From positions 1 through 40,599 of the forward strand of contig JAUZOE010000040.1 of NCBI GenBank assembly GCA_030706605.1: a stretch of 40,599 nt of DNA, written 5' to 3'. Below are positions 1 through 8,555 of this stretch, one piece after another. Made by a program: the position numbers and the translations under genes. Within the stretch, counting starts at the first letter, position 1. Each line of letters begins with the position of its first letter. Below the pieces are notes generated by a model, which was given only the letters and a program-made list of their open reading frames with translations, had not been told where the DNA came from and did no database searches. This stretch comes from Bacteroidota bacterium. Lineage in GTDB: Bacteria; Bacteroidota; Bacteroidia; Chitinophagales; Chitinophagaceae.

Positions 1-59
1 CCTTTTAGCAGATCATCCACTAAACAGAAAATTGCTATAATTTTATCTTCATTAAGCAT
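1..59 (-). CDS. IS982-family transposase, N-terminal fragment (runs off window)
   Basis: Reading from an ATG at 59-57 leftwards gives 19 codons, MLNEDKIIAIFCLVDDLLK, still open at the window edge. The pattern of an acidic/lysine start followed by I-F-C-(L/I)-(V/I)-D-D is what IS982-family transposases show at their N-terminus. The DDE catalytic residues lie beyond the window, so I cannot tell whether the gene is intact. It points away from mutL. Confidence 0.55.
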   Translation of the reverse strand, partial: MLNEDKIIAIFCLVDDLLK

Positions 60-132
60 CGGTAAAGATTTTTTAAGTGTCGTAACTCAAAATTATTCTT
101 TATCGATGTCCTTTTTAATTAGCAACTTGGGT
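1..132 (-). mobile_element. End of an IS982-like insertion sequence (partial)
   Basis: The left edge of the window reads, on the minus strand, as the start of an IS982-type transposase preceded by about 70 non-coding bases. On that strand the sequence beginning at 132 reads ACCCAAGTTGC, which would suit an IS982-family terminal inverted repeat starting with ACCC; I therefore place the element's outer end near 132. The other end and any target duplication lie outside the window, so the boundary is inferred. Positions 133-214, between this end and mutL, hold no gene and no consensus promoter that I can see. Confidence 0.5.
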
Positions 133-214
133 TAATTAGTATACTTTTTGCAAATAACATTCTTTTCCCCGGCCATTAATCATTAATTTTACTTATTGTA
201 AAAAAAGAAAATCT

Positions 215-2089
215 GTGGCTGATATCATTACCTTATTGCCTGAAAATATTGCTAACCAAATTGCTGCGGGTGAGGTAATTCAACGTCCTGCAAGTGCTGT
301 AAAAGAACTACTTGAAAATGCAGTGGATGCCGGCGCTTCAGAGATAAAATTGTATATTAATGACGCGGGGAAATCATTGGTTCAGGTAATAGACAATGGA
401 AAAGGGATGAGCGAAACTGATGCCAGGATGAGCTTTGAAAGACATGCAACTTCCAAGATAAAAAATATTGATGACCTATTTCATATAAAAACTATGGGTT
501 TTCGAGGAGAAGCGCTGGCGAGCATTGCTGGTGTGGCGCAGGTAGAGTTGAAAACCAAAAAAACCGGAGAATCTGTTGGTACCTATATTGAGATAGAAAA
601 TAGTATTGTAAAATCGCAACAACCGGTAGCAACTGATGAGGGAACTAATATCAGTATGAAAAATTTATTTTTCAATGTACCTGCCCGGAGGAATTTTTTG
701 AAAAGTAATGCGTCTGAACTCCGCCATATTGTGGATGAATTTATTCGTGTATCAATGTCGTTTCCCTCTATTTTCTTTTCGCTTACTTCTAATGGGCAGG
801 AAGTATTTCACCTGGAGAAAGGCTCTCTCAAACAGAGAATCATTCAAATACTCGGGAATAATTATTCTTCAAAACTGGTAAGTGTAAAGGAAGAAACGGA
901 TTATATGAATATTTCAGGTTTCGTTGGTAAACCGGAAACTACAAAAAAAACAAGAGGGGATCAATATTTTTTTGTAAACAATCGCTTTATAAAGAGCGCT
1001 TATCTCAACCATGCTGTTATGAATGCATTTAGCGATATGATAGCAAAAGATAGTTTCCCGATGTACACATTATTTATTGATATTGATCCTTCACGCCTTG
1101 ATATCAACGTGCATCCCACCAAGCAGGAGATAAAATTTGAAGATGAAAAAATTATCTATGCATTTGTGCAATCTGCGGTAAAACATGCGCTGGCACAGTA
1201 CAGCGTAACGCCTACACTGGATTTTGAGCTTGATTCAGCTATTCAGCATACCGAAGCGGTAAGCCAGCCTTTTACTCAGGATAAGCAATTCGCAGCCACT
1301 GGCTCTTCATTGTATAAAACCTTTACTCAAAAAAATCAGGCGCACTTTATTGAGAGCAAAAGTGATATCGGACATTGGGATGCCAATTTATTACAGCAAA
1401 ATTTACCCGAAAAAAAATCTTTGAAAATTGAGCTGGCATTAGAAAATGTCGGTAAATCCAGTGATGATTATTTTCAAAATCCTCTCAAAAATAATCACCA
1501 GGTAATAGCCAGCAAAAAACCAACAACAGAAGATTTTATACAAATTCATAAAAGTTTTATCCTGGCTCAAAATGAGAATGGTTTTATTGTAATCCATCAG
1601 CAAAATGCGCATGAACGCATATTGTATGAACGATTCGTAAATGCCATAAAAGGAAAACCTATTAGTGTTCAAAGAAGCCTCTTTCCGGTAACAATTGAAC
1701 TTGCGCCTGCTGACGCTGTTTTACTGGCTGACCTTTTGCTTGATCTAGCTTTACTTGGATACCAGGTCGAAAATTTTGGTCATAATACTTTTGTGATCCA
1801 GGGTTCCCCTGCTGATATAACCGATGGAAATGAAAAAGCGGCTTTAGAAAAAATGTTGGAGCAATACAAGCATTTTAATATGGAAGCGAGCTTTAGTAAA
1901 AGAGAGAAATTGCTTCGGTCCATGGCATGGCAGCAATCAGTAAAAGCAGGGACCTTATTATCAGAAAAAGAATTGAATACTTTAGTAGAAGATTTGTTCA
2001 ATTGCGAAATAAATAATACCACCCCCAATGGTAAACCTGTTTTCCTTGAATTTAAAAAAGAAGAATTAGGGAAAATGTTTGGCAGGTAA
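215..2089 (+). CDS. mutL: DNA mismatch repair protein MutL
   Basis: MutL couples mismatch recognition by MutS to strand removal. The N-terminal GHKL ATPase is complete: ANQIAAGEV at 13-21, KELLENAVDAG at 30-40 with the expected general-base E31 and Mg-binding N35, DNGKGM at 60-65 and GFRGEAL at 95-101. The transducer domain follows, then a variable linker (about 340-435) and the C-terminal dimerisation domain. The metal-binding DQHA(x)2E(x)4E motif of endonuclease-type MutL is degenerate here (HQQNAHERILYE, 461-472), although a PNGKP segment and a terminal FGR resembling later endonuclease motifs remain. The start is GTG at 215; it puts the LLPENIANQIAAGE motif at the usual distance from the N-terminus. 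Length (624 aa) is normal. It is a single gene, 83 bp from the apparent end of an insertion sequence, with no recognisable promoter between. Confidence 0.97.
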   Translation: MADIITLLPENIANQIAAGEVIQRPASAVKELLENAVDAGASEIKLYINDAGKSLVQVIDNGKGMSETDARMSFERHATSKIKNIDDLFHIKTMGFRGEALASIAGVAQVELKTKKTGESVGTYIEIENSIVKSQQPVATDEGTNISMKNLFFNVPARRNFLKSNASELRHIVDEFIRVSMSFPSIFFSLTSNGQEVFHLEKGSLKQRIIQILGNNYSSKLVSVKEETDYMNISGFVGKPETTKKTRGDQYFFVNNRFIKSAYLNHAVMNAFSDMIAKDSFPMYTLFIDIDPSRLDINVHPTKQEIKFEDEKIIYAFVQSAVKHALAQYSVTPTLDFELDSAIQHTEAVSQPFTQDKQFAATGSSLYKTFTQKNQAHFIESKSDIGHWDANLLQQNLPEKKSLKIELALENVGKSSDDYFQNPLKNNHQVIASKKPTTEDFIQIHKSFILAQNENGFIVIHQQNAHERILYERFVNAIKGKPISVQRSLFPVTIELAPADAVLLADLLLDLALLGYQVENFGHNTFVIQGSPADITDGNEKAALEKMLEQYKHFNMEASFSKREKLLRSMAWQQSVKAGTLLSEKELNTLVEDLFNCEINNTTPNGKPVFLEFKKEELGKMFGR

Positions 2090-2167
2090 AGTATTGAAAA
2101 AAGGTTCTGATTTTAATCTGGGTGGAATAGAATTTTTCTCAAAATCATCCGATATGGGTTAGAAAGA

Positions 2168-2578
2168 CTACCTGAGCCTGTTACTCTCTTTAATCAATTT
2201 AGAATCCTTGTAAATGCCTCTGAAAGCAAAAAATAAAAACAGGATAATTATAAAATGTAAAGCTGCCCAAAGGTTAAAATTTCCAGCAGAAAATTGATTT
2301 GTTTGCCGGATATACAAATAAATAATAAGGCATTCTATTAAAATTGCAGCAAGAATTATTTGCATTTGAATACTTCGGTTTTTGAAAAGAAATATATTGA
2401 TAATGATTCCTGTACCTAGTGCACTTGTCAGAATCAGAATAAAGAGATTATCTGTAGCAACCACTTCATGGAAAGTATTATCTAATGCAAGAGTGCCACT
2501 ATAAAAAGAAAATTTCAGGGTTAGAAAAACAGCAAAAGCCGCTAAAATCATCCATATAGTTTGTATGCGTTGTATCAT
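2168..2578 (-). CDS. DUF4293 family membrane protein
   Basis: This 136-residue protein begins MIQRIQTIWM and has about four hydrophobic segments (roughly 8-26, 43-62, 70-89 and 100-119) with a short basic C-terminus. The MIQRIQT(I/L)W start and four-helix layout match DUF4293, a family of unknown function seen in Bacteroidota. It is an inner-membrane protein by prediction. It lies downstream of glyA on the same strand with a 76-bp gap, so the two may be co-transcribed, but nothing ties their functions together. No catalytic motif is visible. Confidence 0.8.
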   Translation of the reverse strand: MIQRIQTIWMILAAFAVFLTLKFSFYSGTLALDNTFHEVVATDNLFILILTSALGTGIIINIFLFKNRSIQMQIILAAILIECLIIYLYIRQTNQFSAGNFNLWAALHFIIILFLFFAFRGIYKDSKLIKESNRLR

Positions 2579-2654
2579 AAATAAATTTATACTACGAAAG
2601 TAAACTACCAGAATTAAAAAGCTACATTATTTTGTAAAAAATATTTTCATTTTA

Positions 2655-3935
2655 TCAGCCCAGCTCAGGATACAAAGGGAATCCCTTCATCAAGTCCTTC
2701 ACGTCATTCTTTGCTGAAAGAATGATTTTTTCATCATCAAGATTCATTAAGACTTTATCAACCAAATCAACTACTGTTTGCATGTCAATTTCTTTCAAAC
2801 CTCTTGTAGTAATGGCCGGTACACCCACCCGTATGCCTGAAGTTACAAACGGACTTTTGTCATCAAAAGGTACTGAGTTTTTATTTAACGTTATCGCCGC
2901 TCTGTCAAGCGTTTCCTGGGCTTTTTTGCCGGTAATGTTCTTATTGCGAAGATCTATTAGCATCAGGTGATTGTCGGTCCCATTGCTGATTAAATCATAT
3001 CCTTTTGTATTAAATGCTTTGGCCATTGCCTGTGCGTTTAATTGTATTTGTTTGGCATAACCTGTGAATTCATCGGTTAATATTTCTCCAAAAGAAACTG
3101 CCTTGGCCGCAATTACATGTTCCAGGGGGCCACCTTGTGTGCCGGGGAAAACAGCCATGTCCAGCAGGTGGCTCATCATTCTTGTTTCTCCCTTAGGATT
3201 TTTTAGCCCAAATGGATTTTCGAAATCTTTTTTCATTAAAATAATTCCGCCACGCGGGCCACGCAATGTTTTATGTGTGGTAGAAGTTACAAAATGACAA
3301 TGTTCAAATGGGGATTTCAATAATCCTTTGGCAATTAATCCGGCAGGGTGCGCCATGTCGCAATAAAGAAAAGCACCCACTTCATCGGCTACTTTTCTGA
3401 TACGTTCATAATCCCAATCGCGGCTATAGGCTGATGCGCCGCAAATAATCAATTTGGGTTTTTCTTTTCTTGCTTTTTCTTCCAGCATTTCATAATCTAT
3501 CAGGCCGGTTTCCTTTTTTACACCATAAGAATGAGCCTCATATAGTTTGCCTGAGAAATTTACAGGCGAGCCATGGGTTAAATGGCCGCCCATGCTTAAA
3601 TCAAGCCCTAAAATTTTATCTCCGGGTTGTAATATGGCTAGCATTAATGCGGCATTGGCCTGGGCACCACTGTGTGGCTGTACATTAGCATATTCGCAAC
3701 CAAAAATTTCTTTTAATCTGTCAATTGCTAATTGTTCTGATTCATCTACAAATTCGCAACCACCATAATATCTTCTACCAGGGTAACCTTCAGCATATTT
3801 ATTAGTAAGCACACTTCCCATAGCTTGAATGACCTGCAATGAAGTAAAATTTTCTGACGCAATCAATTCAATGCCCTCGCGTTGCCTGTTTAGCTCTTTA
3901 TTAATAATATCGAAAACCAATTTATCCTTTTGCAT
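2655..3935 (-). CDS. glyA: Serine hydroxymethyltransferase
   Basis: GlyA is the cytosolic PLP enzyme that interconverts serine and glycine while loading tetrahydrofolate with a one-carbon unit, feeding purine, thymidylate and methionine synthesis. The 426-aa length is standard. Visible hallmarks are IELIASEN (22-29), the [15 protein letters not shown] stretch (45-59), DMAHPAGL with D193 and H196 near the PLP ring, and the PLP-lysine motif [13 protein letters not shown] with Schiff-base lysine K222. The ATG start fits the family. It is transcribed divergently from the nucleotidyltransferase gene. A TAGGTTTG -7 element on the minus strand just upstream would give a short leader. Confidence 0.98.
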   Translation of the reverse strand: MQKDKLVFDIINKELNRQREGIELIASENFTSLQVIQAMGSVLTNKYAEGYPGRRYYGGCEFVDESEQLAIDRLKEIFGCEYANVQPHSGAQANAALMLAILQPGDKILGLDLSMGGHLTHGSPVNFSGKLYEAHSYGVKKETGLIDYEMLEEKARKEKPKLIICGASAYSRDWDYERIRKVADEVGAFLYCDMAHPAGLIAKGLLKSPFEHCHFVTSTTHKTLRGPRGGIILMKKDFENPFGLKNPKGETRMMSHLLDMAVFPGTQGGPLEHVIAAKAVSFGEILTDEFTGYAKQIQLNAQAMAKAFNTKGYDLISNGTDNHLMLIDLRNKNITGKKAQETLDRAAITLNKNSVPFDDKSPFVTSGIRVGVPAITTRGLKEIDMQTVVDLVDKVLMNLDDEKIILSAKNDVKDLMKGFPLYPELG

Positions 3936-3952
3936 AAAATGTGAAATTTGCG

Positions 3953-3960
3953 CAAACCTA
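3953..3960 (-). promoter_or_regulatory. Candidate glyA promoter -7 element (TAGGTTTG)
   Basis: On the minus strand this octamer matches the Bacteroidota -7 consensus TAnnTTTG exactly and sits 17 bp before the glyA ATG. No TTG is found 19-21 bp further upstream, so the -33 half is weak. The call rests on the -7 match and its position. Confidence 0.4.
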
Positions 3961-4121
3961 CAAAAAGTTAATAAGTTAAATTGCTGGAAAGTTTATTTCC
4001 TAAGAAAGCTTATTAAAAATGAAACTTTTATTATTTAATGTAAAACAAAAATCAAAAACCAAAACTTTTACTATATTCACTTCCCTTTTTGAGTGACAAG
4101 ACTACTAAATATCAAAAAAAA

Positions 4122-5117
4122 ATGAAGGCCATTATTCCTGTAGCGGGTGCAGGTACTAAACTTCGTCCGCACACATACACACAACCGAAAGCCTTGATAC
4201 CTTTAGCGGGAAAGACAATTCTTAGTATCAATGTAGATCAGTTGCATGAAGCCGGTATTAATGAATTTATTTTTATTGTTGGATATCTTGGCGAAAAGAT
4301 ACAGGATTATATGCGGGAAAAATATCCGCAACTTATCTGCTATTTTATTTATCAGAATGAACGAAAGGGGACAGCACATGCTATAAACCTGACCAGGGAA
4401 ATAATAGGAGATGATGAAGTGTTTATTGTATTAGGCGATACCATTTGTGAATATAATATAAATGAAATGCTTTCTTCTCCATACTCCATGCTTGGAGTAA
4501 AGAAAGTAGATGATCCCAGAAATTTTGGCGTAGCAGAGATTGATGAAAATGGTTTTATTTCCAGGGTAGTGGAAAAACCATTTATTCCTAAATCAAATAT
4601 GGCCTTGGTAGGTCTTTATAAAATAAAAGATTCGGCTCAGCTTTTTAAATGTCTGTCAGATATTATAACTAATAATATTAAAAGCCATAATGAATTTAAT
4701 CTTACTGATGCATTAGAATGCATGATTGCGGGTGGTTCAAAATTCAGATGTTTTAAGGTTGAAAACTGGTTTGATTGTGGTAGAAAAGAATCTTTGTTGC
4801 AATCAAATTCTATTTTACTCCAAAAATTTGGGGGCACTATTGCTGAATCCAACAAATTTGAAAACACTATTTTTATACCTCCGGTAAGCATTGCCGAAGG
4901 TTGTGATATTAAGAATTCTATAATAGGTCCCCATGTTGCCATGGGCGAAAATACAATTGTACATTCCTCCATTATAAAAGCGTCTATCATTGGTTCATTT
5001 TCCAAATTGTATGACGTAGTTCTTGATGATTCCCTTATCGGAAATGATACCGAAGTGATAGGTGAAACCCGATCTCTGAACATCGGGGATAATACAGAAA
5101 TTAATTTGGGATCATAA
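4122..5117 (+). CDS. Sugar-phosphate nucleotidyltransferase (RmlA-long/GlmU-like)
   Basis: The enzyme should condense a sugar 1-phosphate with an NTP to give an NDP-sugar in the cytoplasm. From ATG 4122 it is 331 aa and starts directly with the nucleotide-binding motif MKAIIPVAGAGTKLRP, followed by QPKALIPLAGK; GTKLRP has K where RmlA/GlmU usually have R. Other family marks are LGDTI, VVEKPF and NWFDCGRKESLL. The last ~100 residues show hexapeptide-like repeats ending in a left-handed beta-helix pattern (SIAEGCDIKNSIIGPHV and similar), as in long-form glucose-1-phosphate thymidylyltransferases. An in-frame TTG at 4089 would add 11 residues, but the family begins at the motif, so ATG 4122 is preferred. 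Sugar and nucleotide specificity cannot be read from the sequence; the nearby polysaccharide export genes suggest an envelope-sugar role. Confidence 0.85.
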   Translation: MKAIIPVAGAGTKLRPHTYTQPKALIPLAGKTILSINVDQLHEAGINEFIFIVGYLGEKIQDYMREKYPQLICYFIYQNERKGTAHAINLTREIIGDDEVFIVLGDTICEYNINEMLSSPYSMLGVKKVDDPRNFGVAEIDENGFISRVVEKPFIPKSNMALVGLYKIKDSAQLFKCLSDIITNNIKSHNEFNLTDALECMIAGGSKFRCFKVENWFDCGRKESLLQSNSILLQKFGGTIAESNKFENTIFIPPVSIAEGCDIKNSIIGPHVAMGENTIVHSSIIKASIIGSFSKLYDVVLDDSLIGNDTEVIGETRSLNIGDNTEINLGS

Positions 5118-5135
5118 TTAGCTTATTGGCTAATT
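5116..5135 (+). terminator. Hairpin overlapping the nucleotidyltransferase stop codon
   Basis: AATTAGC (5116-5122) and GCTAATT (5129-5135) form a perfect 7-bp inverted repeat around a 6-nt loop, starting inside the TAA stop. The stem is AT-rich and only a short T run follows, so it is at best a weak terminator or an mRNA-stabilising hairpin between two same-strand genes. Confidence 0.3.
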
Positions 5136-5151
5136 TACTAATCAGTTAATT

Positions 5152-6093
5152 ATGTTTACAAACCGGGTTACCCAACTATTAAATATTGATTACCCTATAC
5201 TTCAGGCCGGAATGGTTTGGGCAAGTGGATGGCGATTAGCGAGTGCAGTGAGTAATGCCGGTGGCCTTGGAATTATTGGTGCAGGAAGCATGTATCCTGT
5301 GGTTCTTGATGAACATATTAAAAAATGTAAAGTAGCTACTAACAAGCCATTTGCTGTAAATCTACCTTTGTTATATGCAGATATTGAAAAGCATATCGAA
5401 GTGATATTACAAAATAAAATAAATGTGGTGGTAACTTCTGCCGGTAACCCTGCTGCATATACTTCTCTTTTAAAAAAAGAAGGAATTAAAGTATTACATG
5501 TGGTCAGTAGCAAGCACTTTGCCCAAAAAGCAGAGAATGCTGGTTGTGATGCAGTAATAGCCGAGGGGTTTGAAGCAGGTGGGCATAATGGCAGGGAAGA
5601 AACAACGACTATGGTTTTAGTTCCTTTAGTTTGCTCAGCTTTAAGAATTCCTGTAATTGCTGCTGGTGGTATTGCAACCGGAAGGCAAATGCTGGCTTGT
5701 ATGGTATTGGGAGCCGAAGGTGTTCAGATAGGTAGCAGATTCGTAGCAAGTAATGAGGCATCATCGCATCAGAAGTTTAAAAACGAGGTAATTAATTCAG
5801 GTGAAGGTGATACTGTCTTGACTTTAAAGGAACTGGTACCGGTGCGAATCATGAAAAATAATTTTTATGAAGAATTAGTTCAGGCGAAAAAAAGAAATGC
5901 GTCTGCAAAAGAATTAGAGAATCTTTTAGGAAAGGGACGTGCTAAAAAAGGTATGTTTGAAGGAGACTTGATAGAAGGAGAACTGGAAATAGGGCAAGTG
6001 AGTGCCTTGTTAAAAGATATAAAACCTGCTGCAGATATTATTAAAGAAATCTGGTTGCAATTCAATGAGGCACTAAACAAGCCACTGAAATAA
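5152..6093 (+). CDS. FMN-dependent NPD family oxidoreductase (FabK / nitronate monooxygenase-like)
   Basis: This 313-aa TIM-barrel flavoprotein belongs to the 2-nitropropane-dioxygenase-like family. The family includes nitronate monooxygenases, which oxidise alkyl nitronates, and FabK, the FMN enoyl-ACP reductase of fatty-acid synthesis. It shows the N-terminal LNIDYPILQAGM, SNAGGLGIIG (34-43), the FMN/active-site EAGGHNG with H145, and phosphate-binding AAGGIATGRQ (170-179), then GAEGVQIGSRF. The overall run of motifs resembles FabK at least as closely as classical nitronate monooxygenases, but FabK and NMO cannot be told apart reliably by eye. ATG start, 34 bp after the nucleotidyltransferase stop and a small hairpin; no Shine-Dalgarno. 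Confidence 0.85.
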   Translation: MFTNRVTQLLNIDYPILQAGMVWASGWRLASAVSNAGGLGIIGAGSMYPVVLDEHIKKCKVATNKPFAVNLPLLYADIEKHIEVILQNKINVVVTSAGNPAAYTSLLKKEGIKVLHVVSSKHFAQKAENAGCDAVIAEGFEAGGHNGREETTTMVLVPLVCSALRIPVIAAGGIATGRQMLACMVLGAEGVQIGSRFVASNEASSHQKFKNEVINSGEGDTVLTLKELVPVRIMKNNFYEELVQAKKRNASAKELENLLGKGRAKKGMFEGDLIEGELEIGQVSALLKDIKPAADIIKEIWLQFNEALNKPLK

Positions 6094-6098
6094 AATCA

Positions 6099-6106
6099 TA
6101 TATTTG
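6099..6106 (+). promoter_or_regulatory. Candidate -7 element (TATATTTG) for the polysaccharide export pair
   Basis: An exact match to TAnnTTTG lies in the 51-bp gap after the flavoprotein gene, giving a leader of about 30 nt for the SLBB gene. No TTG lies at the right distance upstream, so only the -7 half supports it. Confidence 0.35.
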
Positions 6107-6144
6107 TTCGTTTATAAAGTAATAAGTATTAACCCTATTTTCAA

Positions 6145-8550
6145 ATGATTTTTTTTAAAGTTGATTTTGCCTGTAAAAAATATTTTTTACTTGCATTTTT
6201 TATAGCAATATCACAACTAATTTCTATTGCCCACGTGTGTGCCCAGGCACCTGCAGATGCACAGGATCTGCCTATAGATCCTAATGCGTTGAAACTTGCT
6301 GCTCCATCGGATTTGCAGAATTATTTGAAAGATTATAACCAGCAAAATCAAAAGCCTGGTGAAGATATTCATAAAGAATTGCCTGAGATGAAGAAAAATA
6401 TAATCATTAAGGACAGCATTCAAAAAGATAATTACAAAAATAATTTAACCTCTCCTCTTTCAGTTTATGGAAGCAATCTTTTCCAGAATAGGCAGATATT
6501 AGAACTTTCGCAACTTTCTACTCCTCCTGAAGATTATCCAATTGGCGTTGGGGATCACATTATTGTTTCTCTTTGGGGAGGCGCTGATTTTGAACAGGAT
6601 TATATTGTAGCACGCGATGGATCCATTTTCCCTCAGGGATTAGGAAAAATGACTTTACAGGGTCTTACGTTTTCAAATGCGCGAGCCATTATTTTGGACC
6701 GGTTTAAAAAAGTAATTCCTCCTTCTACGAATATTTCAGTCACACTTGGCCAGCCGCGCAGTATTGTTGTTCAGGTGTCAGGTAATGTAGAAAATCCAGG
6801 TCCGGCAGTAGTTTCGGCTTTTACCAATGCATTAAATGTAGTAGCTATGGCAGGGGGTGTTTCTAAATATGGAAATATGCGAAATATTCTTATTTCTAGG
6901 AATGGACAAATCATTGATTCAATTGATGTTTATAAATATTTAAACACCGGTGATTTTGGTAAGCACCTTTATCTCGAAAATAATGATTTTGTGATAGTGC
7001 CTTTTTATGATAAAAAAGTGTTGGCATCGGGGCAGTTTAAAAGGCCGATGTATTATCAATTGAAAAAAAATGAGGGAGTTCGTGATCTTTTAAAATATAC
7101 CGGAGGTTTTACTCCTGATGCCTATGCCTCCGGTGGAATTATTATCCGGAATGTAAATGAAAAGCAAACTATTAAGACGGTTAATTTTAATGCAATTGGT
7201 ATTAAGGCGAGTGGGCAAGTAACAGATGAACCTTTATATGACGGAGATGTTGTAGTAGTAAATGCTATCAACCCGGGGCTAAGTAATAAAGTAATCGTAA
7301 AAGGTGAGGTGGCATATCCTAATGTATACGAAATAAGAAAGGGTGACCGGCTTTTTGATGTCATCAACAGAGCTGGAGGTATCACACCCAACTCATTTCT
7401 GGACAGGGCTTATGTGTATAAAGGTGCAGGAGATTCTACAAATTTAGTCTCTGATAAAATAGATGTAAATCTATCGGATATTAACAAAAACCAGAATAGT
7501 TCGGATAATATCCCAATAGGCCCTAATGATATTATAGAAGTGTTTAATAAAAATCAATTCTCTGACAAGCAATTTATTTCTATAGAAGGTGAGGTACGTA
7601 AGCCTGGTACTTATCAGAAATATGGCGGAATGACGCTTAAAGATCTTTTATATTTTGCTAATGGTTTAAAGCCTTCTGCAGAATATGGAAGTATTGTGGT
7701 TTCAAGTGTGGTAAATATAGATTCTGCTAAGGAAGGCTTAAAACCAACAAAAACCATTATAAAAAGCTATTCCATTAATCAAAATCTTGATATAGATTCT
7801 GTAGCTGATAATGTGAAATTAAAACCTTTTGACCAGGTGTTTGTTAGAAAGAATCCCACCTTTCATTTACAGAGAAATGTGAAGATTGATGGTGAAGTTT
7901 TATTTCCGGGAACCTATCCCAAATTAAGTGATAATGAACGTCTATCCTCTTTTATTGACAGGGCAGGAGGCCTTAAAGAAAATTCAAATGTTGAAGGCGC
8001 TATTTTATACAGGTTAGATAATACTTTTAATTATGCAAATCCTTCTGAGAAATCGAGCCATTTAAAATACAAAAAGGATTCAGCAGGTAATATCATTGAC
8101 AGTGTTGTTTTAAATCCTTCTGAGCCTATAAGTATTGATCTTGAAAAAGCAATGGAATATAAAGGTTCTAAGTACGATATGGTCCTCCAGGAGGGAGATG
8201 TAATATTTATTCCTAAAGTCAATCCTGTAGTTACAATAAAGGGAGAAGTACAGAATCAATTAAAAATTTATTTTGAAAAAGAACATGCTAATCTGAATTA
8301 TTATATTGATAAGGCTGGGGGATTTGGTGAGAGACCCTGGAGAAGAAGAATCTATGTTACCTATGCAAATGGCAAAAGTCGGAGAACCCGGAATTTTGGA
8401 TTTTTTCACTTTTATCCTAAAGTTGAACAGGGAAGCACAGTTATGATACCCACCAGGCCTAAAAGTGGCGTGATAGCTAATTTTTCTACCCAGGTTTTAG
8501 TTACAGCTATTCCTATATTAGTGGCTTACCTATTAACAAAAGTTAAATAA
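6145..8550 (+). CDS. Polysaccharide biosynthesis/export protein with six SLBB repeats (Wza-like)
   Basis: This is an envelope protein of the outer-membrane polysaccharide export (OPX/Wza) family. It has a signal peptide (about 1-34, ending VCAQA), a polysaccharide-export domain near 130-205 (YPIGVGDHIIVSLWGG, then DGSIFPQGLG), and repeated SLBB/beta-grasp units. Repeat starts are recognisable near 211 (VSGNVENPGP), 294 (ASGQFKRPM), 385 (VKGEVAYPNVY), 480 (IEGEVRKPGTY), 581 (IDGEVLFPGTYP) and 699 (IKGEVQNQ), most followed by a (A)GG(V/F/I/L) signature. The last ~25 residues are hydrophobic and could be a C-terminal membrane anchor. At 801 aa it is about twice the size of E. coli Wza, which is usual for Bacteroidota versions. 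The Wzz-like gene follows after 5 bp, so they form an operon. Confidence 0.9.
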   Translation: MIFFKVDFACKKYFLLAFFIAISQLISIAHVCAQAPADAQDLPIDPNALKLAAPSDLQNYLKDYNQQNQKPGEDIHKELPEMKKNIIIKDSIQKDNYKNNLTSPLSVYGSNLFQNRQILELSQLSTPPEDYPIGVGDHIIVSLWGGADFEQDYIVARDGSIFPQGLGKMTLQGLTFSNARAIILDRFKKVIPPSTNISVTLGQPRSIVVQVSGNVENPGPAVVSAFTNALNVVAMAGGVSKYGNMRNILISRNGQIIDSIDVYKYLNTGDFGKHLYLENNDFVIVPFYDKKVLASGQFKRPMYYQLKKNEGVRDLLKYTGGFTPDAYASGGIIIRNVNEKQTIKTVNFNAIGIKASGQVTDEPLYDGDVVVVNAINPGLSNKVIVKGEVAYPNVYEIRKGDRLFDVINRAGGITPNSFLDRAYVYKGAGDSTNLVSDKIDVNLSDINKNQNSSDNIPIGPNDIIEVFNKNQFSDKQFISIEGEVRKPGTYQKYGGMTLKDLLYFANGLKPSAEYGSIVVSSVVNIDSAKEGLKPTKTIIKSYSINQNLDIDSVADNVKLKPFDQVFVRKNPTFHLQRNVKIDGEVLFPGTYPKLSDNERLSSFIDRAGGLKENSNVEGAILYRLDNTFNYANPSEKSSHLKYKKDSAGNIIDSVVLNPSEPISIDLEKAMEYKGSKYDMVLQEGDVIFIPKVNPVVTIKGEVQNQLKIYFEKEHANLNYYIDKAGGFGERPWRRRIYVTYANGKSRRTRNFGFFHFYPKVEQGSTVMIPTRPKSGVIANFSTQVLVTAIPILVAYLLTKVK

Positions 8551-8555
8551 TTATT

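Noticed and set aside
4089-4121. TTG start extending the nucleotidyltransferase by 11 residues
   Set aside because: The family begins directly at MKAIIPVAGAG-type motifs and an ATG is available there at 4122.
4637-5083. 148-codon open frame antisense to the nucleotidyltransferase gene
   Set aside because: The sense strand encodes a well-conserved enzyme with beta-helix repeats; the antisense frame is its shadow.
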